Assembly: GCA_029939545.1 (NCBI GenBank)
Contig: JAOZSS010000001.1
Location: 4,747 to 39,239, forward strand
DNA length: 34,493 bases
Reading direction: 5' to 3'
Source of the DNA: Kiritimatiellia bacterium
GTDB lineage: Bacteria; Verrucomicrobiota; Kiritimatiellia; UBA8416; JABMPJ01
The translations under genes and the position numbers were made by a program. How positions within the stretch are numbered: position 1 is the first letter of the stretch; each line of letters opens with the position of its first letter. The notes beneath the pieces are model-generated. The model did no database searches and was not told where the DNA came from. It worked only from the letters and a program-made list of their open reading frames with translations. Shown here piece after piece: positions 10,578 through 17,778 of the stretch.

Positions 10578-10613
10578 GGCGCACCAGTCCTTCTGAATCG
10601 CTTACGACCACAA

Positions 10614-10700
10614 GAATACGTTTATATATGAGCACATGACAAGGAAAACGTTTACGTGCGAGCGTAATTGATGGATAACGTTCAGATGTTGATGCCTGAG
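10614..10700. repeat. Three 30-bp-spaced degenerate repeat units sharing GAWAACGTTYA-like cores
   Basis: ACGTTTA at 10618-10624, ACGTTTA at 10648-10654 and ACGTTCA at 10678-10684, exactly 30 bp apart, upstream of fic. Confidence 0.6.
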
Positions 10701-10931
10701 GTCTATGAAGTCCACCTCCTGCCGCCGGAGCTCGACTGGAAAGGCCCCGACGGCCTCGGCACCATCCGATTCGAGCAACGGCCCACCGACGACCCCCTGC
10801 ACCTGACCCTCATGCAGGAAGTCAACCTGAACCCAGCCGTCATCCGACCCGAAGCCTACCCCGTCCTCCTCGACCTCCACCAACAGCTCCAGCACCCGTC
10901 CGTTCGGACGATACTGGTGGAGCTGGAGTAA
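10671..10931 (+). pseudogene. Fragment of DUF3857-family protein, C-terminus only
   Basis: MDNVQMLMPEVYEVHLLPPELDWKGPDGLGTIRFEQRPTDDPLHLTLMQEVNLNPAVIRPEAYPVLLDLHQQLQHPSVRTILVELE matches the C-terminus of the 4227-8051 product. Confidence 0.75.
10711..10930 (+). repeat. Direct repeat copy 2: displaced 3' end of the DUF3857 gene
   Basis: About 94-95% identical by eye to 7831-8050. Confidence 0.95.
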
Positions 10932-11032
10932 GCCAAGGCATTCCTTTGCTCCAAAGGATTGATTGCTCAGTGTAAACACATAGGCGGCGAACTGCGTTGC
11001 ACTCTCACAGGAGGATGCACACTCTCGCGCTA

Positions 11033-11392
11033 TCATTTAGGTCGACGGATGCGCAGCTTAGTGTCTGTGGCCACCACAAGACACGCTGACCAGGCATCGA
11101 CACGTTCGGTCTGAAAAAGACCCAAGATTCGTGCCGTCAAGGCGTGAAGGCCGGGATCACGCAACCTTACCAGAAGAATACCGTGATGGTTACCGGGAAC
11201 GAAACGTCGGATATCGGAGAAGTCAAGATCCTGAGTGATCAGGAATCGGCCCGCTTCACTCGCGTATCGCCACACATCGTCATCATCATGCCCCGCTATG
11301 CCCTCTGAGATAACGGTATCGACATCATGGCCGAGATCTTCGATGGCCTCCTGGAGAGAAGCGGGAATATTCTCATCCAGTTTGATCTTCAT
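11033..11392 (-). CDS. DUF5615 family PIN-like toxin
   Basis: MKIKLDENIPASLQEAIEDLGHDVDTVISEGIAGHDDDDVWRYASEAGRFLITQDLDFSDIRRF. Start at 11392 overlaps the upstream DUF433 stop (ATGA). Confidence 0.88.
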   Translation of the reverse strand: MKIKLDENIPASLQEAIEDLGHDVDTVISEGIAGHDDDDVWRYASEAGRFLITQDLDFSDIRRFVPGNHHGILLVRLRDPGLHALTARILGLFQTERVDAWSACLVVATDTKLRIRRPK

Positions 11393-11628
11393 GCGAAGGC
11401 CGGTAGTGCCGGAACCGGAATATCTTCTTCTGTAGTCCGAGCCGCAAAGGCAATGACGGCACGAACAGCTTCTTCGGTGAGAGTGGGGAAATCCACCAGG
11501 ATGTCTGCGACGGTACACCCTTCAGCCAGGCTGGCTAGAACTGTGCGCAGGGATACACGCGTCCCCGCGATAACGGGTTCGCCCCCACATAGCGATGGAT
11601 TTCGCACAATAAACTTCGCGTAGTTCAT
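11389..11628 (-). CDS. DUF433 domain antitoxin
   Basis: VRNPSLCGGEPVIAGTRVSLRTVLASLAEGCTVADILVDFPTLTEEAVRAVIAFAA. Start may be the upstream codon at 11664 rather than ATG 11628. Confidence 0.87.
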   Translation of the reverse strand: MNYAKFIVRNPSLCGGEPVIAGTRVSLRTVLASLAEGCTVADILVDFPTLTEEAVRAVIAFAARTTEEDIPVPALPAFA

Positions 11629-11667
11629 GAGAATAGTTTCAATGACGAGTACCTCCCCCGTCAAGCC

Positions 11668-11857
11668 GATTCGAGGCGACTTGCGGCTTCACAACGGCCC
11701 ACCACATCGCACTCGTGCAGGATGTCGACCTCAACCCAGCCGTCATCCGCCCCGAAGCCTGTCCCGTCCTCCTCAACCTCCACCAACAGCTCCAGCACCC
11801 GTCCGTTCGGACCATCCTGGTGGAGCTGGAGTGACGGCAGATGTTCTTCCAAAGGAC
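11668..11857 (+). repeat. Direct repeat copy 3: degraded 3' end of the DUF3857 gene plus 3' flank
   Basis: 11704-11834 encodes HIALVQDVDLNPAVIRPEACPVLLNLHQQLQHPSVRTILVELE*. After the stop it shares TGACGGCAG(A/G)TGTTCTTCCAAA with copy 1. The 5' boundary is uncertain because of indels. Confidence 0.85.
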
Positions 11858-11953
11858 GGGTGGGGCACTGCCGACAGTGGGCAGCTCGGGGGGCTGAGGA
11901 GGCGGGGCGGGAGAGGAGACGATGCTCCCGGTGTAGGGCGGCACTGCGCGCGG

Positions 11954-11974
11954 CTTACGTAAGGCTTACGTAAG
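11954..11974. repeat. Two adjacent CTTACGTAAG palindromes, 11 bp period
   Basis: CTTACGTAAG at 11954-11963 and 11965-11974 separated by one G. Confidence 0.8.
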
Positions 11975-12112
11975 ACCCCGAACTCCACGCAAGCTATGCC
12001 GGGCACGTCGCACCTGTAGGGATGCTGGAGGTCTGAGGTCAAGACTCGATCACTCCGGCGCACCGAAGTGCGCCATTGCTTGCGTGTGAGCACGACGTTG
12101 GCAGAAAAGTGA

Positions 12113-12148
12113 TTGGCGAGACGTACACAATTCGAGATACTGTACGTC
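12113..12148 (+). promoter_or_regulatory. Putative vapB promoter/operator: TTGGCG-N17-GATACT overlapping inverted repeat GACGTACA-N13-TGTACGTC
   Basis: Perfect 8-bp inverted repeat (12120-12127 and 12141-12148) directly abutting ATG 12149. Confidence 0.5.
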
Positions 12149-12381
12149 ATGAATACAAAACTGACATTAAGAATTGACATGTTTGTGCATCAGGCGAAGG
12201 CGCACGCCGCACGCCGCGGCAAGTCGGTTTCACAGATGTTTAGCGAATTTGTGGCGGCCCTGGCCTCGAGCAGACCTAAGCCTGCTCTTCCCCCGGTACA
12301 GGCTCCCTGGTGGGGATCATGAAGGGCCACCGGGTGTCAGAGAAGGACTACAAGAAACATCTTGGGAAGAAGTACTCTTGA
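12149..12381 (+). pseudogene. VapB-like (DUF6364-like) antitoxin, frameshifted
   Basis: MNTKLTLRIDMFVHQAKAHAARRGKSVSQMFSEFVAAL in one frame to 12322; the family-like C-terminus GSLVGIMKGHRVSEKDYKKHLGKKYS* lies in another frame ending at 12381. Confidence 0.7.
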
Positions 12382-12494
12382 GAGTTCTGGTTGACACCAA
12401 CATCATTCTCGATGTGCTCCTTGACCGGAAGCCCTTCGTCGAGCACGCAACTCGGATCTTTGCGCTTGTCGAGAAATCCTGTCTTCTTCCTTGA
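12378..12494 (+). pseudogene. Truncated PIN-domain toxin (VapC N-terminus)
   Basis: [34 protein letters not shown] matches the PIN N-terminus; the frame stops after about 38 aa where msrB 3' sequence begins. TTG start overlaps the antitoxin TGA. Confidence 0.75.
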
Positions 12495-12957
12495 ACCCCA
12501 AGCTGGCGGAGTTGATGCAGTAGCGCTGGCCGGTGGGTTGGGGGCCGTCTTCGAAGACGTGGCCGAGGTGGCCGCCGCAGTTGGAGCAGAGCACTTCGGT
12601 GCGCCGCATGCCGACGCTGCTGTCGACACGCTCAGCTATGTTGGACGCATGTGAGGTCTGGTAGAAACTCGGCCAGCCGCAACCGGACTCATACTTCTCA
12701 CCGGACGCGAATAGTTCTGCCCCGCAACCGGCGCAGGTGTACGTGCCCGCCTGCTTGTTGTGCAGGAGCGCCCCGGTTCCGGCCCGTTCGGTGCCTGCCT
12801 TACGCAACACCCGATACTGCATAGGCGTCAGTTGCGCTTTCCATTCGGCGTCAGTCTTCTCAACATTCGTACCCATGGTCTTCTCCGCATTCTCAACCAC
12901 CGTTTGCCGACATGACACCAACATGGCCAATGAACAGATAGTGACGGCCGTCTTCAT
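12403..12957 (-). CDS. msrB: Peptide-methionine (R)-S-oxide reductase, lipoprotein-like, with aberrant C-terminal tail
   Basis: [65 protein letters not shown] at 12957 with lipobox-like SLAMLVSC. Confidence 0.92.
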   Translation of the reverse strand: MKTAVTICSLAMLVSCRQTVVENAEKTMGTNVEKTDAEWKAQLTPMQYRVLRKAGTERAGTGALLHNKQAGTYTCAGCGAELFASGEKYESGCGWPSFYQTSHASNIAERVDSSVGMRRTEVLCSNCGGHLGHVFEDGPQPTGQRYCINSASLGFKEEDRISRQAQRSELRARRRASGQGAHRE

Positions 12958-13003
12958 TTGTGCCTCCCGTCCCACTCTCCCACGTTCGCATCGTCTCACC
13001 TTC

Positions 13004-13705
13004 TCACTCACTCCCCACATCCCTCGCAAACTTCGGATTGTTGCCGGCAATGACGATGGTGACTTCGCCTTTGACTTTGCCCTCGGCGAACTGTTCAGCC
13101 AGGTCGGACAGGAAGCCACGCGAAACCCGTTCGAACTTTTTGGTCAGTTCGATACAGACCGCGGCCTCGCGATCGCCCAGCACGTCATGCGCCGCAGCGA
13201 GACACTTGCCGACACGGAATGGCGACTCAAACAAAACGAGCGTATGGGGCAAGTCCCGCTCGGTCTCGAAGAAGCGCTTCAGGGCGCCAGCCTTGCGCGG
13301 CGGAAAGCCTTTAAAGGTATAGCTGGAGGTGGAAAGCCCTGACACCACGAGGGCCACCGGCACGGACGAGGCGCCGGGAATCACCTGCAGCTCGAGGTCG
13401 CGCTCCACGGCGAGCCGGACGAGGCGGTATCCGGGATCGCTGATTCCGGGCATGCCGCCATCCGAACAGAGCGCAACGGTGTGGCCGTCCTCCAAGGCGC
13501 GCACGAGTCGTTGACCGGCCCGCTTCTCGTTCCCTTCGCGGTAGGAGATGAGTTCGGAGGGGCGGGGAATATCAAAATGCTGTAGCAGAATACGCGTCCG
13601 GCGCGTGTCTTCACAGGCAATCACGTCGGCCGCCGTGAGTGCTTCGACACCACGTCGGCTCATGTCATCCAGGTTGCCGATCGGTGTAGCTACAACATAG
13701 AGCAT
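13004..13705 (-). CDS. rsmI: 16S rRNA (cytidine(1402)-2'-O)-methyltransferase
   Basis: [66 protein letters not shown]. Confidence 0.96.
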   Translation of the reverse strand: MLYVVATPIGNLDDMSRRGVEALTAADVIACEDTRRTRILLQHFDIPRPSELISYREGNEKRAGQRLVRALEDGHTVALCSDGGMPGISDPGYRLVRLAVERDLELQVIPGASSVPVALVVSGLSTSSYTFKGFPPRKAGALKRFFETERDLPHTLVLFESPFRVGKCLAAAHDVLGDREAAVCIELTKKFERVSRGFLSDLAEQFAEGKVKGEVTIVIAGNNPKFARDVGSE

Positions 13706-13758
13706 ACTCAGTTTCCTTCCCTGGGGAAGTGGACGTTATGGGTAAGCTGATTCCGGCA

Positions 13759-14253
13759 TCATGGCGACTTGCGCTGTACGGCATCACGTAGCGTGTCAAC
13801 CGTTGTGCTGAAGCGGTCCACATTGCGTTCATCCAAGTCCATCAGTTCGCTATGCGCTTCCAGCAACGTCTCGGGCATGGGAACGGACTTCTCGATGAGG
13901 GGAATATCCTCCAGGTAGAACGGTACGGTGTCTACGCAGGGACGAATATCGAACGCGGTCTCAAACCCCATGTTTTCAAGCAGAATGTTGATATCTTCAC
14001 TCGTCGACAGAAGCGTCGGCTTGCGGTGGTGGTGTGCAATGAAACGACGTGCGATCTTGGCCAGCAGTCCCAAGATCGTGCTGTCGATATGCTCGGTCTT
14101 GCGCATATCGATGATGATGTCGGAGAGCGTCTGGTTGATCGACTCCTCAATGAACGCATCGAAGCGGCGACTCATGGTGAATGTAACGCGCCCGGTCAGC
14201 CTGATATGGCAGACCCCATCTTCAGTCGCTGTCTGTATATTGAATTCGCTCAC
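13759..14253 (-). CDS. STAS-domain protein (anti-anti-sigma-factor-like) with C-terminal extension
   Basis: GVCHIRLTGRVTFTMSRRFDAFIEESI...DIIIDMRKTEHIDSTILGLLAKIARRF. Confidence 0.8.
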   Translation of the reverse strand: MSEFNIQTATEDGVCHIRLTGRVTFTMSRRFDAFIEESINQTLSDIIIDMRKTEHIDSTILGLLAKIARRFIAHHHRKPTLLSTSEDINILLENMGFETAFDIRPCVDTVPFYLEDIPLIEKSVPMPETLLEAHSELMDLDERNVDRFSTTVDTLRDAVQRKSP

Positions 14254-14272
14254 AACATCCTAAGAATAGACG

Positions 14273-14307
14273 GTTCGAGGTTTAAGGTTCAAGGTTCAAG
14301 GTTCCTG
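14273..14307. repeat. Tandem heptamer repeat (GTTCRAG)n
   Basis: GTTCGAG GTTTAAG GTTCAAG GTTCAAG GTTCCTG in the spacer between the STAS and SpoIIE genes. Confidence 0.85.
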
Positions 14308-14311
14308 GGTC

Positions 14312-16270
14312 TTATATCCGCTGAACAGTGAGGATCGATACATCATCCGGCGGCATCCTGATATCGGCCAAGGTCAGGCGTTTCCCCATACGCCCGATAT
14401 CGCCGTCGCTCCGCTCCACCACGGTTTCAAGATGTTGCTGCTTCTCCATTAAGGTGGCTTGGTCGAGCAGCTCCAGCACTCCGTCGGAAAAGAAAACGAA
14501 GACAAATGCCTGCGGCAGATCCAGGTCCGCATTCTCATACGTTGAAAACGGGAACATGCCCAATGGCGTCCCCTTGATCTGCATGCCTGCGGCTGCACCG
14601 CCACTCAACAGGATTGGGTAGGGGAACTGACCGCCGTTGGCATAAGTCAACCGATTCGTATCCGTGTCGATAATACCGTAGAAAAGCGTGAGGTGTTTCC
14701 CTATATCCTGCCCAAGCAGTTCCGTGTTCAGCCGGGTTAGAAGCATACCGGGATTCAGCACCACTCGGTCTTCGTTGTTCGTGAAGCGCTCCCGGGCATA
14801 GGACATGAAGCTTTTTAGCAGCACAGTGATGAACGACGAAGAGACGCCATGACCCGACACATCAGCGATATAGAACCCCACATGTTGCTCATCGATCCGG
14901 AAGTAGTCGACAAAGTCGCCGCTCATATAGAACGAAGGCGCGAGAAGGCGCGAGAAAACCAGCGGACCGATCTGCTCTATGGCCGGAGGCAGCAGGCTGG
15001 TCTGGATCGATTTCCCGGCCTCCTCATCGTCACGAAGCTGCTGGAGCGACTCCTCGAGGCGGCGGTTTGTTGCGATCAGTGTGTGGGTACGACTCTGAAT
15101 CTTGTTCTCGAGATCCTCGTTGAGGGCACGAATCGAGTCAACCGCGTGACGGCGCTCCGTGATTTCCACCATGATCCAGATTAAGCCTTCCGGTTCCTTC
15201 TTGTCCTTCATGCCTGCTACCGTGGATATGGAAATATCCCCCCAGTAGATGCTTCCGTCAGGCCATTGATATCGTTTCTCGGAGCGAAACGTGTTGCCGT
15301 TGCCCGAGAGAATTCGATCGACCATGCGTTGTAGCGTGGACTGATCGTTCGGATGAAAATAGTCGAGCATGGACTGACCCACGAGCTCGTCAGAAGACCG
15401 GCCGAACATCTGGCACATTCCGGGATTGGCTCGCTTGATGGTGCCCTCGCAGTCTGTCATGGCCAGTCCGACCGCCGTGTTCCGGAAGAAGGCACGAAAC
15501 CGGGTCTCCAGCTCGGCCAGGAGAGCGCGGGTCTCAGAGATTTCCGCGATCTCGGTGGACAGGCGCGTCGCCATCAGGATGACCATGCCCATGTAGGAGT
15601 ATTCCAGCAGGTAGATGGACTGGATGATGCCAACCGCAACAGCGGTGTCATGCACGACCCCAAAAAAGAAACAGACCAGCGCCACCACCAAGGGAAGGGC
15701 GCGCACGTGGCTCACGCGCCGGTAGAAGCGCAGCCCCACGATCAGCATGTAGATAAAGGCTAGAATGCTCAGCAGATGGAAGCAGACCCCTATCAGCGAG
15801 AACTCGACCTCCCGGTAACTCACCGCACTTCCCAGGAAACGGAACGCCCGCAAGACCGGCCAGTCGACATGAAAGATAAGCGTGTCGGGCGCGAAAGCCA
15901 TCGTGACGGCCATGACCGTGAAAAAGCCCGTGCTGGCCCAACGAAAGCGGCGCGACACAGCGCCAGTGTAGTCGGAACAGAACCAGACAAACGTCATGCC
16001 GACAAAGGCGAGCGACACCATCTGCACGCGCTGCCACATCATGCCGTCCTCGACCGCCGTGGCGCTGTACAGCCCCGCACAGAAGATATCGTACATCCCC
16101 ATCGCTAAACAGCTCAGGGCAAATGTGAGGTCGGTTCGCTTACGCCGGCGACGGGAGGAGAGCAGTAGATGGTAGACCCCCGTGTACAGCGTAATGCTGG
16201 CAAGGACAACAGCCGGAACTGACTGGGACGCGATCATGGGGGTTATACTTTCACTGCTCAGGGCAATCAA
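14312..16270 (-). CDS. Membrane sensor PP2C-type (SpoIIE) serine phosphatase with PAS domain
   Basis: Multiple N-terminal TM helices; PAS (FRAFFRNTAVGLAMTDCEGTIKRANPGMCQMFGRSSDELVG); SpoIIE core (MSGDFVDYFRIDEQHVGFYIADVSGHGVSSSF, FFSDGVLEL, PDDVSIL). Confidence 0.9.
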   Translation of the reverse strand: MIALSSESITPMIASQSVPAVVLASITLYTGVYHLLLSSRRRRKRTDLTFALSCLAMGMYDIFCAGLYSATAVEDGMMWQRVQMVSLAFVGMTFVWFCSDYTGAVSRRFRWASTGFFTVMAVTMAFAPDTLIFHVDWPVLRAFRFLGSAVSYREVEFSLIGVCFHLLSILAFIYMLIVGLRFYRRVSHVRALPLVVALVCFFFGVVHDTAVAVGIIQSIYLLEYSYMGMVILMATRLSTEIAEISETRALLAELETRFRAFFRNTAVGLAMTDCEGTIKRANPGMCQMFGRSSDELVGQSMLDYFHPNDQSTLQRMVDRILSGNGNTFRSEKRYQWPDGSIYWGDISISTVAGMKDKKEPEGLIWIMVEITERRHAVDSIRALNEDLENKIQSRTHTLIATNRRLEESLQQLRDDEEAGKSIQTSLLPPAIEQIGPLVFSRLLAPSFYMSGDFVDYFRIDEQHVGFYIADVSGHGVSSSFITVLLKSFMSYARERFTNNEDRVVLNPGMLLTRLNTELLGQDIGKHLTLFYGIIDTDTNRLTYANGGQFPYPILLSGGAAAGMQIKGTPLGMFPFSTYENADLDLPQAFVFVFFSDGVLELLDQATLMEKQQHLETVVERSDGDIGRMGKRLTLADIRMPPDDVSILTVQRI

Positions 16271-16363
16271 CCACGTTTCGCTATGACAAGCAACCCGGAA
16301 GTCAGAGGTCAGGGTTGGGTGAGAGGTTGATTGATGCGTGATGGTGGGGTATAAGACCGAACC

Positions 16364-17257
16364 ATGAAAAACACTTTGGTTGTCTTGGCGGCGGGAATGG
16401 GAAGTCGGTATGGCGGGCTGAAGCAGATGGACCCGGTGGGACCCTCCGGCGAGTTTATTTTGGACTATTCAGTGTACGATGCCATACAGGCTGGGTTCGA
16501 GCGTGTCGTGTTTGTCGTTCGACGTGATATCGAAGAAACATTCCGCGAGGTGCTGGGTAACCGTATCGGCAACCACATCGAAACCGCTTATGTCTGCCAG
16601 GAGCTAACCGCCTGCCTCGACGGTTATCCGCTGCCGCCCGAGCGGAAGAAGCCCTGGGGCACCGCGCACGCCACGCTGGTCTGCCGCGAGGCCGTGGATG
16701 CACCGTTTGCCGTGATCAACGCCGACGACTTTTATGGGCGTGAAACGTTCGCCGTGCTGGGCGACTTTCTTCGCGCAACGGCCGATGATTCCTCCCGCTA
16801 TGCTATGGCCGGCTTTGCCCTGCGCAATACCGTGACGGCCCACGGATCCGTAGCGCGCGGCGTTTGTGAGGTACGCGACGGACAGCTCGCCGGTGTGGTC
16901 GAACATACCGCCATCAGCGCCGACGGAGACCAGTTCCGCTCCGAGCACCAGGACGATCTCTTTCCTGGCGATGCCATCGTGTCGATGAATACGTGGGCGC
17001 TCAAGCCCTCCGTCTTCTCCGCGCTGGAATCCCAGTTTGCCGACTTTCTGGCCGCCTCCGGCGGCGAGTCGAAGGCCGAGTTCTTTCTGCCCTCTGTGGT
17101 CGATACGATGATCAAACGCGGCGAGGCGACCGTGGATGTTCTCCCCACTTCCTGCACCTGGTTTGGCACCACATACGCCGAAGACAAGGCGCGCGTCGTG
17201 GGAGAGATCGCCCGCCTTGTTGATGAAAATAGGTACCCTCGCAGCCTCTGGATATAA
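16364..17257 (+). CDS. Sugar nucleotidyltransferase family protein
   Basis: LVVLAAGMGSRYGGLKQMDPVGPSGEFILDYSVYDA, PWGTAHA, VINADDFYG. Confidence 0.87.
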   Translation: MKNTLVVLAAGMGSRYGGLKQMDPVGPSGEFILDYSVYDAIQAGFERVVFVVRRDIEETFREVLGNRIGNHIETAYVCQELTACLDGYPLPPERKKPWGTAHATLVCREAVDAPFAVINADDFYGRETFAVLGDFLRATADDSSRYAMAGFALRNTVTAHGSVARGVCEVRDGQLAGVVEHTAISADGDQFRSEHQDDLFPGDAIVSMNTWALKPSVFSALESQFADFLAASGGESKAEFFLPSVVDTMIKRGEATVDVLPTSCTWFGTTYAEDKARVVGEIARLVDENRYPRSLWI

Positions 17258-17265
17258 TCCAGTGC

Positions 17266-17287
17266 AAAAAAAGCCTGCTATTGCAGG
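17266..17287 (-). terminator. Possible minus-strand intrinsic terminator
   Basis: Minus strand reads CCTGC-AATA-GCAGG-C-TTTTTTT: short 5-bp stem followed by T7. Confidence 0.4.
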
Positions 17288-17384
17288 ACATTCTGGTTGC
17301 ATTAACTCAAACGTTTGGCTTACTTTGCCCGAAGTGCCAAGGGGCACGGGTTATAAACTAACACCAAACCAGAGGACTAACGTT

Positions 17385-17675
17385 ATGGCAAAAGCCCTGA
17401 CCAAGACCCAGATCATCGCAAAACTCGCCGACCAGAACGAACTGACCAAGAAGCAGGCCAAGGCGTTCCTGGAAAGCCTCGCCACATTGGCCTACAAGAG
17501 CGCCAAGGACGGATTCACGATTCCCGGTATCGGCAAGCTCGTCAAGGTGCGCCGCAAAGCCCGCATGGGTCGCAACCCGGCCACGGGTGAGAGCATCAAG
17601 ATTCCGGCGAAGACGGTTCTGAAATTCCGCATTGCCAAGGCGGCCAAGGATGCCGTGCTCCCCGCCAAGAAATAG
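17385..17675 (+). CDS. HU family DNA-binding protein
   Basis: MAKALTKTQIIAKLADQNELTKKQAKAFLESLATLAYKSAKDGFTIPGIGKLVKVRRKARMGRNPATGESIKIPAKTVLKFRIAKAAKDAVL. Confidence 0.96.
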   Translation: MAKALTKTQIIAKLADQNELTKKQAKAFLESLATLAYKSAKDGFTIPGIGKLVKVRRKARMGRNPATGESIKIPAKTVLKFRIAKAAKDAVLPAKK

Positions 17676-17697
17676 GCGGATCGAGAAAACAAAGAGA

Positions 17698-17734
17698 CGA
17701 CCGCAGGATGTATGTCCTGCGGTCGTTTTCTTTT
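17698..17734 (+). terminator. Rho-independent terminator after the HU gene
   Basis: CGACCGCAGGA-TGTATG-TCCTGCGGTCG (11-bp perfect stem) followed by TTTTCTTTT. Confidence 0.92.
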
Positions 17735-17778
17735 GACTGGGGGTTGCCCTGCACGGGCAGGATGATAAGATAGCGCGC

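Noticed and set aside
10614-10700. CRISPR-like array
   Set aside because: The 30-bp periodicity comes from a short degenerate core, not from identical repeats with unique spacers; no cas genes in the window.
11773-12180. 135-aa minus-strand ORF spanning repeat copy 3 and the vapB upstream region
   Set aside because: Covers the antisense of a repeat fragment and a likely operator; no domain signature. Similar shadow ORFs lie over copies 1 and 2 (7704-8201, 10602-11036).
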